DNA from: Enchytraeus crypticus
Lineage: Eukaryota; Annelida; Clitellata; Enchytraeida; Enchytraeidae
Assembly: GCA_905160935.1 (NCBI GenBank)
Contig: CAJHZI010000514.1
Coordinates: forward strand, 2,385,001 to 2,449,000
Direction: 5' to 3'
DNA: 64,000 bases
Part shown: positions 39,901 to 53,500 of the stretch, piece by piece
Layout of the letters: each line of letters begins with the position of its first letter
Position numbering within the stretch: position 1 is the stretch's first letter
Made by a program: the position numbers and the translations under genes
Notes under the pieces: model-generated
What the model saw: only the letters and a program-made list of their open reading frames with translations
What the model was told of the DNA's origin: nothing
Databases searched by the model: none

Positions 39901-42900
39901 TGCCATTTAGTAGCTCAATCTTCTTTTCTTCAGAAACTCATTTTTTACACTTGTAGACCCTATCTGTGTAAATTCTTCCCTTGTTGGATTATTAGCCACT
40001 GCAATATTTAAGATTGATCATGCAAATAGTCTGCATTGATTCTAAAGGCGCATAAGCATGAGGAAGACGACAGGATCTTAGTTGGCATATTCTCTTCAAG
40101 TTTGATTAATTTTCATAAAGACATAGACTTTATTGGTGAGATTAATATATTGATTTATGGATGCTTCTAATGAGCACATTTGTCATACTATTTTATTTGT
40201 TAAGTCTGTAGCTAAGCATTTATTGTTTAATTTTTACTTATGTTAAAAGAGATCATAGGTTGGAAGTTAGAAGAAGTCTCGACTAGTAATCTTTGTAGAT
40301 TGTGTTGTGACTGTTTTGTAGATATACTAGTTTCATACTTGATAATGTCTCACGTGATGTTTGTAGCTTTGTGGCATGGATCATATTTTACCAGAGATCA
40401 GAGGCGTAAGTTTCTTGAACGCTGGAAAGCTGATTCTAATGTAACACATGAACATCAGGGCGATGTAAAGGACTTACTATTTAAGTTTACAAATTCAGGT
40501 ACGGTACTGGCTATAAATTTGTTCTGTAGATTACCTCAACAGGTTACCAGTTGCTTTATTATCACTTAATAGAACTTAATTAATATCACTTAATAGAAGC
40601 CGAAGTATGCAATACTTACAGTAATATTGTTTATCAATTAATTGGCTATTTATCGATTAATTAGATGTTTATCTATTAATTAGCTATTTCATGTGCTGAA
40701 ATAGTTGAGCATTGCATTTCATAGATCTTTAAATAAAGATAGGCATACTTATCATGATTTATATAAATACTAAAACGGAAATGGCTCCTGAAAGCCAATG
40801 GAGGCCTTGTACATGTTGTAATATTATTAGTACTAAATAGCTGAAAAATGCGTCTCAGACAATTTAACGTATAATTCGTAATTCTAAATACGTTCTGGCC
40901 TTGGATCCAAGAAACATGAAATCTCTAGTTATTTATGTGCCAGTAGAGGTTATGAGATCATACCATGTATCAAGCACTGTATAAATTGTAGTCCTATAGC
41001 ATAGTATGCAGTTTGTAATCGATCTACTACTCTGAAATTTAGACCATACGTGTTATGCGAGTTTTTAAAAAAATCCCAACATATGTCAAGTATTCATCAT
41101 CGTCATCTTCCCTTAAATCCTAGTTTAACTAGGGTCGGGATACGAATAGACTTTCTTTTGAAGTTTTTACATTAGTTAAATTTTTTTAGCAATTTCTGGA
41201 GCCTAGGCGCTCACCAGGTGAATGCCCTTTCTGACGTTGGTTTGGATCTTGGTTTTATGTCCCCTTCTACAACACGTGCATATTTAGACGGTTGGTTTAT
41301 TTTCAGGCCACCCGGACACAACATGGGGATCACATATATCAAGGATTGTTTTTGAAATATTTGGTACATATAAAATTTAAAGATTTATCTGATTTTCTTA
41401 TATATTCGCATAATTTTTAAGTTCCAGATAAACGTCCTCTTTTCAATATTGTATTAAAGTTCAATAAAGTTACTGACGAATGTTCTCCTATCAATAGTAT
41501 ATTATGTTGTTAGAGTTCCAGATGAACGTCCTCCTATCAATAATATAATAATGATAATGTTGTCTCTTAATCCAATTGGACAATAGCTTACTAGTAACTA
41601 TAGACTAATTTCTGTTATAAGTTTTTCGCTATTTTATTAAACCTTATGTATCTTAACAATTTAAAACCTGCAGGCCTGATTGATATAACCTCTGACAATG
41701 ACTATTCACGAGCGTACGACGAACTTAAACCTTTCTATGGAACCTTAACTGAGGAATCCAGGAAAAACTTCATATCTCTCTCTGACATGACACTAGTAGG
41801 AATTAACTGCGGCTTGACTTCTATTGAGCGGTCAGATAATCTCTACGTTGTTGACGCTGAGTGGAATGTATCGAGTTCTGTTTTATCCAACGATGAAGAC
41901 TTCTTCCGTGATGTTGATGGCGCGGCTAAACACAGGAGTCTAGAAGCTCATTTAAGGCAGCAGAAGGTTTTTATAAAATTCAGTCTTGTATCACATCACT
42001 CAAATATATATATCATGCACTTACTGAGAGAACATGATACTTTGCACAGAATGTTGCATGCTTAGTAATTCTTACGAAAGTATATAATAAAATTAACTTA
42101 CAATTTGCTTTACTTTTATTCATATAATATAGTAGATCAAGCAATGCTGAAATATTCGAAAATATTAGCAGATTCATGAAGTATGTACAAAATATATATT
42201 TAAAATTCTGTTATGTGATTGCATAAAGATTATACAATCAAAATATGCCTCCACTTTGCATTAATGACCTATTTAAATATAAGCGATTAATGTGTTTTTA
42301 TTGTGTGGATTTCTTATATATGTTTCGCTGCTTTACTTCCTTATAGACGTCGCATCTGAGAATTCAGATGGAGGGTTAAGTTGGTAGAATAAGTGCCTGA
42401 AAAGCAGGATGCAGCGTTTTGATTCCAGGGCCAGGATAATGCCCTTGCAATACAAAATAACAATAATAAATATAATAGTAATAAAGATTTACGTCAGTTT
42501 CCTCATCCAGGGATGATGTCAGAGACGTCCCCACAGCAAGCATCACTATTGATCAATTAAGAAATCTGACTAAGCATATATCGCCAAATTTGCAGTCTCT
42601 TATTATAGATTTGCATATGTTACTGATAATGTTAGAATTATTAGATTGGCCTAATATTTGTAAATCAAGAATGAATTTTGTTTCTTTACTGCAGATAGCT
42701 TTGAAGCAACATCTGGCTGACAAGCATGAGATTAATCAAAAGCTCTTCCTGTTAAAGCTCATTTCATTTCTAACATTGCTTTTAGTCTCTCTGAAAAGAA
42801 GAATGAAAATTCCAAACTTGTATCAACTTCTTCCGTTTATGACAGGTTAGTTCAATTATTATTACTCACTGCTTGACGGAGTTCTTTACACTGAACAAGT

Positions 42901-45900
42901 CTTAAAATTATGTATATGAGTAGGCCTATGTATTTTGAGTCTGCAATTAGGCGATTTTTTATGAGAAATAAACCTGTTTTGAAATTAGATAAATTGTTAT
43001 CAATCAATCAATCAATAATAATTTAACGTCCGGTTCCTCGCCATAAGGCAACGTCAGGGACGTCCGGCAATGTCAGTGACGTCTTATCCTGAATTATGTA
43101 GTAGGGCTAAATAGCACTACATACTTACATTTAAGTAACACATGCTGTAATACATGTACATGTAGTAAGTAATTAATACATGCTTTAATTAAGTACTTGC
43201 TCATTAATTACAGTAAGTATGTATTTAGCACTACCTTTTTGCTCATTGATTTCTCGTTTATAGGGATAACGAGATAGTTAAAAATGAAGACAGTCTGTGT
43301 AGGCTACAAGCTATTCATATTTACTATATTCATCCGTTGAAGAGCATACATGTTAAGTTTAGTCTATTTTTCAAAACCGGTTTCTCTATATGACGCTGTT
43401 ACTGTTACGCTTTTACCCGAATGGTACTATTCTTCAGTGCTTTTACAATTACTTGCAGGTGAAGAGATTAGAACTGAAAAAGATCTGCCTCCGTTAATGA
43501 TTAGCTCAGAATTATGTTGTCAGAACTTCTGCTCTGAAATGTCTTGCTCTCATCTCCACGGGGGTATCTTTAAACTCTCTGCTATATTATACTGTAATGT
43601 TATCATATATATTTTCCTCTCACTATAAATTTGTTATACTAAATTTTCATTTATTTTACCCTGTTTTATTCTACTACGATTCATATTCTATTCGCATTTA
43701 TTTTTTAAATTCTCATTTACATTTCTTTCTTATTCTATTCTACTCATATTTATTTCTTGACAGCATAAATATTATATTTATAGTTTTATTTTTATTCTAC
43801 TCAAATTCTATGTTTCTATCTCATATTTATAATCACATTTAATATTTAATATTTATTCTTATACAATTTAATTATACAACCTATTATTCTCGTAAAATTT
43901 TTGCAACTGTATTAAATAGTAGTTCTTATTCGTGTTGTGTCCGAGTTATTGACGAATTGACAGCGATGGACTGCACCGGTCATAAAAGGCAACTAAGATC
44001 CAAACCAATATAAGAAAGGACATTCGGTTGGTGAGCGCCAAAGCTGCAGTAATTGCTACACGATTTTCTGAAACTAATTGAAAGGATGGTCTGCTTGTAT
44101 CTCAACCCTAGCTAAATAGAGATTTAAGGGATGATGACGATGATGAAGACTATGTGTAGCGTGATAGAAAATTGAGCAATTTATCATGACAAATTTATCT
44201 ATATCCTAAGAAATTAACGAAATTGTAAAATTGTTCAAATGACTTGTAGGTATTCACCTGGAATGCGGTACTCCTGATATCAGTGTTGCTAGACAAGAAT
44301 TCAGTCACATGTACGTAGACATAAGCCAGAAACTGAACGATTTCAACAAGAAATACTTAAACGGTCTCGTTACATTTCAGGATTGCTATCCTGCACCGAG
44401 CATCTGTATTGCAGAAAACAAGTAAGCTGCTACTTTTTATTTTCCGTGCATAAAATATTAGGCTATTTCTGAAACGCTATAGGTGAAGTACTGTACCTGT
44501 TTTATCTTATAATAACTTCAACTTTTATGAATGAGTTTTTTAAAGCTAACAACATTTTCTACAAAGAGTGGAAAGGTTTTAGGAGATTGACTGGTGTGGG
44601 ACAGAGAGGAGTGGGGAATGTGTATTCGTATCCCTACCCTAGTTAAACTGGGATTCAGGGGAAGATGACAACGATGATGATGATAATGATGATGATGATG
44701 ATGATTATTTGACATCCAATAATACACACACTGAACCTGCAAGTGCGTGCATATTATTAAAGCAACAAGAAGGAAACTTTTCTAAGTGAAAATTTGAATC
44801 ATTTGAAATTTGACTCCATTTTCAGTTGTTTGTTTGAGCTGATGCAAGATGCCACATTAGAGACTGACCAGTGCAGGAGGTCATAGGCCTAAGTCTTAAA
44901 TTGAATAGTTTGTTTGTTTCAATAGTTTTCTATGTATTATACATGTATGGCAATATAGTTTGTTTCAATAGTTTTCTACGTCTTAATTTCAATAGTCTGG
45001 CTGGAGCCAATGGCGATGTCGGTAAGATACTCGACTGCGGATCAGTATGTGCGGGGCTCAAATCCTGGGCTTGACATCACTTTCCGTCACTGACATCACT
45101 TTCGAGTGAGGAAACTGACGTTAACATTAGCTTTTTTAGCTTTACCAATAGGAACGCCGCATAGAGAAGCTGGCCTAATTTTTTGTCGAGTTGATTGTCC
45201 TGCATAATTTATTGAAATTCATTAGGGGAATTATTAATGCAACTATACATTTGTTTAAAGGTCTAATATATGAAATTGGCCTTATCTTTTACATAACATG
45301 AGCATTTGGCTCTCATACTTATCGTTGCAAAACTGCTTTGCAGTGTATCAGTAAATCTCGCCTCATCTTCGATACCAACTAGTGCTCCGTGATCACATTT
45401 GTGGTCCGTGATCACACAAGTGGTCCGTGATCACACTAGTGGTCCGTGATCACACTAGTGGTCCGTGATCACACTAGTGGTCCGTGATCACACTAGTGGT
45501 CCACCATCACTCTAGTGGTCTTCCACCACACTAGTGGTCCGTGATCACACCAGTGGTCCGTGACCACACTAGTGGTCCGTGATCACACTAGTGGTCCACC
45601 ATCACACTAGTGGTCCACCATCACTCTAGTGGTCCTCCACCACACTAGTGGTCCGTGATCACAACAGTGGTCCGTGATCACACTAGTGGTCCATGATCAC
45701 ACTAGTGGTCCGTGATCACACTTGTGGTCCGTGATCACACTAGTGGTCCGTGATCACACTAGTGGTCCTCCACCACACTAGTGGTCCGTGATCACATTAG
45801 TGGTCCTCCACCACACTAGTGGTCCGTGATCACACTAGTGGTCCGTGATCACACTAGTGGTCCTCCACCACACTAGTGGTCCGTGATAACACTAGTGGTC

Positions 45901-47529
45901 CACCATAACTCTAGTGGTCCACCATCACTCTAGTGGTCCGTGATAACACTAGTGGTCCACCATCACTCTAGTGGTCCGTGATCACACTAGTGGTCCACCA
46001 TCACTCTAGTGGTCCACCATCACTCTAGTGGTCCGTGATAACACAGTGGTCCACCATCACTCTAGTGGTCCACCATCACTCTAGTGGTCCGTGATAACAC
46101 TAGTGGTTCACCATCACTCTAGTGGTCCACCATCACACTAGTGGTCCACCATCACTCTAGTGGTCCACCATCACACTAGTGGTCCACCATCACTCTAGTG
46201 GTCCACCATCACTCTAGTGGTCCGTGATAACACTAGTGGTCCACATCCACTCTAGTGGTCCACCATCACTCTAGTGGTCCGTGATAACACTAGTGGTTCA
46301 CCATCACTCTAGTGGTTCACCATCACACTAGTGGTCCACCATCACTCTAGTGGTCCACCATCACTCTAGTGGTCCACTATCACTCTAGTGGTCCGTGATA
46401 ACAGTAGTGGTTCGCGATCATTCCTCTATTGTTCTTGTGTCAAAGCAAAATGTTAAGATTTTTTCTTAACGATTAAACTCTTCTTTTACATAAACACATA
46501 AAATTTTAAACACTTTTTACATTTTTAAACTTTTTAATAAATTTTTAAAGCATTTTACACATCTTTAAACACATGACTTAAGTACATATTTTTACTTAAA
46601 GACTTAAACACATTAACGTTTATGCACATAAACACAGATTTAAAACGCTCAGTTCAAAGCTAAATATAATATTGTGCACGCAAGAAAACTAACACTAATA
46701 ATGGAACTTTCTAGCATTGGTGTTAGTATTTATTAAAATTATTACAGGAATGTATAATGGAAATGCATTACTTGCTGAGCTGTGCAAATTAAATACTTTG
46801 GCTATGTTATAGTTGCAGTATTAGTGTGGTATCTATTCTAAACTTGTAATGTAATTTTAAAATTTATTTTTATTGAATTAATGAATTAATGAAATTGAAA
46901 TTTATAAGCATCAATATACTTGTAGAACTCCAGTGATATACATATAATTGGCCCAATTTCCAAGTATGAATTTTTTAATAATCAGTTATCAAAATATGTA
47001 TTAAGAACCACTTACGCACATACATGCGCATTTGTAGTGGAAAATCAATCATGGAAATGATTGACCAAATTTCAAAGCTAACTGCAGTTGACATATTTCA
47101 TTTTGTTCTGAAAGTGCTGACATTCGGTTAGAATTGTAATTTTTGTAATAAGAAATATTTTACTTTTTTGTACATTTATATCCAGTTTATTTTTTTTTCT
47201 AATCAGAAACAAATAAACTGGATATAAATGTACAAATAAGTAAAATATTTCTTATCTATTTCAGCTACTTTATTTTTGGATTGGGTCTAATGCCGTACAA
47301 CATTCAGAACCCTCAGCAGACTTGGATAAGAGCCGCGCAGGAAGAAATGATCAAACTGCGGCCTAAACATCTCCCTATGTCTGATGTACAGATCAGTGAA
47401 ACGTTCAAAAAGATTTTTGGATCTAAGAAGGCTTCACAACTCCGGGTTTGATTTACGTGACTGTTATAACCAGTCCTATTACTTATAATATTACGATACT
47501 TATTATTATAATTATAATTTTTATAATTT

Positions 47530-47573
<44 letters not shown>

Positions 47574-50500
47574 CACGTGTCATTACATATAGTAATAATA
47601 ATAATAACAATAATAATAATAGCCTAATAATAATAATATTATTATATGTAATTATTATAAGTTGTTATAGCTCTCTTTATCGGACTGATTTAGTCACGAT
47701 AGTCATTTGATGCATTAATATTTTAAAAGCTATTTAATGCTAAAGTTTGGGGGCAACTTCTGTTGCGTAAGGATGTTAAATATTTCGTACGGAATTCAAT
47801 CCAAGTCTATTTTAGTAATTCTATATTTATCATCTTTTGCAACAAAATTTATTTAATTTAATTATTGCAAAATATATAGCTTTTGTAAGCAGTTACGTTA
47901 TCACAGACCCTTTAAGTTAGTTATTGAATTTGGTTTTTAAGATATAAAATATAATCAAACGATTTTACTTATGTCTTTTTAACAAATTTGGCTGAACCTA
48001 TATCGCAAACAATTTATTCCGACTGAGATTCCTGAAGAAATTTGTCCATCTCTATCAAATAAAAATGTGCAGTGAGTTACGACTATGAGATAAATTGTTG
48101 TCTGAATACCTTTTTCATTCGCCGCCATATTTTGTTTCCTAGTAAATTGAGATGGTATGAGATCTTCTTCAATGTTATGAAATCATTATTCTAGTCTCAT
48201 GGCTTCATTTATTGGAAATCAAACTCATCTCGTAAGCACGTGCTCATGGATTCACATCCTCGTCTTGTCTTTCTCTGCCCTCGTATATACCAAAGTGAAA
48301 ACCCGTTGAAAATTTCATTTAAAGTTCTATATCATTTAGGAAAAGCTACCCATGACTCTAAAAACTCGAAGGCATTTAAATTATAAGCTTAACGATAACT
48401 TTAATGTTTCATTGGATTATATCATGTCCGGATATCTCTGTTTGTGTACACAATTGCATACAATAAATTAAGCCTAGTTTTAATATACTGCTATCATTTT
48501 GACTAAATATAGTGTCTTGTGACTAGTGATAATAATGTTATTATCATTTTGACTAAAATAGTTAAAATGATAGTCATGATCATTATCTTCTTCCCTTGAA
48601 CCCCTAGCTAAACTGGAATGAAAGCAAAGATGATGATGATGATGATGATGATAATGATGATGATGATGATGACGACGATGACGAAGATGATGATGAGGAC
48701 AACCATTTTGACTATTAATTACTATTAATTTATATATTAATATTACTAATTTTATGACGATGACGAAGATGATGATGATGATAATCATTTTGACCATTAA
48801 TTACTATCTATGTATATATTAGTACTACCAATTTTTACCAACAGAAGAATGTTCAGCAGTGTTTACAAGAAGCAGCCAGCAGGGGTTTGGTTGCGGTGTT
48901 CTCCTCGCTGGCACGTAGGTACCCAGCCTCTCACTTGTCCAAACTGGACGACACAGGCTCTGCGCTGATCCACTATGCCGCCATGTACAACAGAGCTGAC
49001 ATCATCTCCATCCTTGCTAGACACAACGTCGACATCAACATTAGGAAGCGGGCCAGAGTCTTCGGCACTGGTTTGTTTCTGTTACTTATGTCGGTTATTT
49101 TGAATTAATGTTGATATACTTTTCTCTCGGTGAAGCTTATCAATTGACAAAGACGAATAGAAGCCTACTTTAGGCGAGCTATATTTTAACAGATTTATAA
49201 GCGTGACCTACGTCTCTGTATTTAGTAGTACATATCAAAATATATTACTTAATCGCCTATAGCGCCTAGTCTCAAGAACTTGCAACAGAACAATCTAAAT
49301 CGAATGGAAAAATTTAAGATCTATTCGTATTCTGACCCTAATTAAACTGTGATTCATGGATAATATGATGATTAGAATATTTTACTGTTGGTTTTTGTAC
49401 GGAGTAGTTTAAAAGTCACTGGATTACTATGCACCCCTGATCGATAACGTGCAATATTAACTATGCTATGCTATGACAAACCGTACCGCCTCATACTATG
49501 CTATGTAATGACAAACCGTAACGCCTCATACTATTCTATTCTATGACAAACCGTACCGCCTCATACTATGCCATGTAATGACAAACCGTAACGCCTCATA
49601 CTATTCTATTCTATGACAAACCGTACCGCTTCATACTATGATATACAATGGCTTAACTTACTGCGTAGGCCTTAAGGAGAGCTGCAAACTATGCCATGCT
49701 ATGACATAATCATGCCATGTCATACATTGTTATGCTATGCAATGATAAACCGTACCGACTCATACCATGCTATGCTATGACAAATCGTACCGCTTCATAC
49801 TAAGCTATGCTAAGGCAAACCGTACCGCTTCACACTATGAAATACTATGGCTTAACCTACTTCCACATACTCTACTGTGCGTAGGCCTTAAGGAGAGCTG
49901 CAAACTATGCCCTGCTATGGCATATCGTACCGCTTCATACTATACTATTCTATAATAATAATAAAGGTTTAACGTCCGTTTCGTCATACAAGGAAGATGT
50001 CAGGGACGTCACCGTCCCTGACATCATCAGGCAAAACTATCCGACAAAATGATTCGACAAAACGATCCGGCAAAACGGTTTGCCAAGCATAGCTTAGTAT
50101 GAGGCGGTACGGTTTTTCATAGCATAGCATGGTATGAGGCGGTACCGTTTCATAGCATATGATACCGGCAAAACGTACTGTCACATACTATGCTATGCTT
50201 TGGCAAACCGTGTTCTATTGCAAATCCTATAGCTTCATTCTATACTGTGCTTTGGCAAATCGTAGCTTCTCATACCATACTAGGCTATGACCTACTTTAC
50301 CGCCTACCAAACTGTACCGCCTAATACTCTGCTATGCTTTTTCCTACCGTAGAGCTGCATACTATACCATGATATAACTTACCATACTGCCTCATTCAAT
50401 GCTAAGCTATGATACACTGCGCTGTCTGATACAAAGCTATATAAAATATACCAGATTAAACTAAGTCCCTTAATTGTAAAACAATTCTTTTTTATTTAAA

Positions 50501-53500
50501 TCACTAAGATTTATGCTGGACTAAATTAGGAATTGTTTGAATAATAATTTTAATTTTGTGTGTTCAATTGACAACTCATTGAAGAAACAAATGGAATGAT
50601 TACTCAATGAAGAAATAAAAGATCGATGGATTTACTGATCGCTTGATTGATTGATTTATTGACGACTTGGCAGGACCCACGCCTCTGTGTGTGGCAGCTA
50701 GACACGGTGCACTGGATGCATTGGCCTGTCTCGTTGCAGCGGGTGCGCGTCTAGACCACTCTGAGTCCAATGGTTGGTTCCCCGTCCACTGCGCGGCGTT
50801 CTTTGATCATCCTCACATTATTCGACAGCTCGTCCGGAAGCATCCGGATATGATCGATTTGATCACTATAAACCAGTACATATTCTCTCTCTTGCTATTT
50901 GCCAGAAATGACATTTTTCTGATTAATAACGAGAATTGTGTCACAAATAACGACGTTTTAACGCTGTTTCCTCAACTATAGATTTAGCAAATAATGCATG
51001 AACATATAACGACAAAATATATCACTAAGTGTAATAATGTCGTCATTGAGATAAATACAAAATATTGAAAATATGTCAATATTTTCAATATTATATGATG
51101 ACAATATTATATGATGACAATATTAGTATTGATATAACAACAAAATCATTCAAGCAAAGCAAGTTACGAAGTAGGTGTCAGAAATGAGGAAAGCCTAAGG
51201 GATACCTGTTCAATAATAAAAGAAAGTCTGGAAGAATAACGGAAACGAGATTTAGAGTGCTGGGGTGTGCTTTAGCACTCTTGCTATGCGTGCTCGTCAA
51301 TAAACGAAGGTAGCCAACGCCGGGCTCGGTTAATACTTGAATGGGCCACAACCAGATCGTGTGCTGACAGATTTTAATAAAAGAAAACCCCAAGGTTTTT
51401 GGAAGGTTATTCTTAAATCCGTGCACGAAAAATTGAAACTTTGCGATGTTGCTGATGCATGCAATTATCTGTCTCTCTCTCTCACTCTCTCTCTCTCTCT
51501 CACTATCTCTCACTCTCTTTCTCTCTCTCTCTCTGTCTCTCTCGCTCTCACTCTCTCTCTGCCTCTCTCTGTAGCCTTGTCAAAGGATTAACCAAAGTTA
51601 CGCAGTTCATGGTCTGTTTTTGTTACCATTAATATGCAATCCGTCGACCAACTAGGATATCTACCACAATGTATACCTAAAGATAGTCGAGCCTTCAGCT
51701 GGGAGCAATATTGCTTCTTCAGATCTTCTTAGTTATCTTGTTCAACACACGCAGTTTTTGTGGGTAATATAATTGCAGGGGCTCGGATGCAAACCGGGAC
51801 AACTAACTTATGATTACGTTAGCTGTCAATATCATCACAACGAAATTTAAGCAACTTTTGTGCCCGAGCTTTGAACCAAACACCAATGATTTGCATTAGG
51901 AGCACAACCGTTTGACGAAGGTTCAGTTTGTCTTTTGTGTTTGACATAGCCAGACAGACCGCTTTGCTACCAGCCTGCAGTTCATAGTGTTCGATGTTGT
52001 CATGGACAACAGTAACACTCTAATCGTATTGTTGTTGTTGTTGTTGTTGAGTGTTTGACAGAGCCAGGCAGACTCCTCTTCTACTAGCCTGCAGTTCATA
52101 GTGTTCGATGTTGTCATGGACAACAGTAGCACTCTAATCGTATTGTTGTTGTTGTATGTTTGACAGAGCCAGACAGACCCCTCTACTACTAGCCTGCAGT
52201 TCTGGCGCTCTGCCTGCTGTCAAGTGTCTCATTGATCTGGGGGCTAATATCAACAGCAAAGATTCAAATGATTTTAATGTTGTCCATTTTGCGGCTTTGG
52301 GCTTTCATACGAATGTCCTGGAATTCTTTATATCGTGGAATCAGTCTGATGTGTGCGTGTGGAATGTATTAGTAGGTAAGTGCGATCAATTTGACGAAAC
52401 ATTTTGCTCACAAATATCGTATAGGAATGTAACCAAATGAAATATATGATTTGGACATTTTTATTTATTTATTTATAGTCAACACATCATCTATAGAAAT
52501 GGGGTTTTAATAAAATCGTAACGGATTTAACCCCGAATTACTGTCGGAATACCCCGTCAGGGATGTACTAGCCTCAGTTAAGTAATAAATTTTTTATTTG
52601 TATTCAGTTTATCAATGATTCATCGAAGGCATGCCATGGGATAATACATAGATCATAAATCTATATTATAGATACACACATCAGATGTCGTGCATTAACT
52701 TGCATGCATTTGTTTCACATTGTCAAATTTTGCTATCAGTTTGTTTAAATCTAAATGATTCTTTTAAATATTCTATTAATTTTCGCATTAAGTCATCAAA
52801 ATACTTTAGTCACCATTAGCGGTCCGGGAGGAATGAAAGATCCAAAGATAATCTTTAGCAATCCATGAAACGGTTCATAGAATAATATAGTATCAGGCGC
52901 TGATTAAAGCAACAAAATGGAATGCTACAAGAACACGGATTGAAAATAGTTCTACCTCTGTGTAATAGAGCGCAGTTAAGCATGAACTTTTTGTCTCTCA
53001 AGATACATTGCCACTTTCAAGCTAAAATTGTTATTGAATTTATTTGGTTCAAATTCTGCTCTGCGAAAATATTGGCACAATTGTAGCCGTTGGTTGAGTA
53101 CAGTAACCTTTGTCTAGTAGAGTTTATTTTGGAAGGTTTGGTTGTATTATAATGTAGCCGCAAAATGAGTATATTTTGTATCTTTTTTATACTTTAGGGA
53201 TGCTAAATAGTGAGAATCGTGTTCATCTTACGTCAGCAGCTAAGTGCCTGAGTGTTTTAACTTCTGTAAATCAGAACTACTGGAAGAGCCTAGTAAGAGC
53301 AGGTACAATTTATTTAATATGTACTCTGTGTCATTCCTTACTTGTTACATTTTGGTGCTGGACCTAGTCTCTAAAAGATTACTGATGGGCGCACAAATAG
53401 CTTAGGTCGTTGGATGGGGGACGAATATAACGCACAGAAGTCCTTAAAAGTGGCATTATAACCTTCTGATGATAGCTACTTTTCATATTTTTTAAATTTT

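Noticed and set aside
45379..46425. CRISPR-like array
   Set aside because: Units are contiguous 19-mers without unique spacers, in an animal intron.
48887..49108. Separate small ankyrin gene starting at 48887
   Set aside because: It is ANKAR exon 10 read past its donor; the real exon starts at 48845 after an AG.
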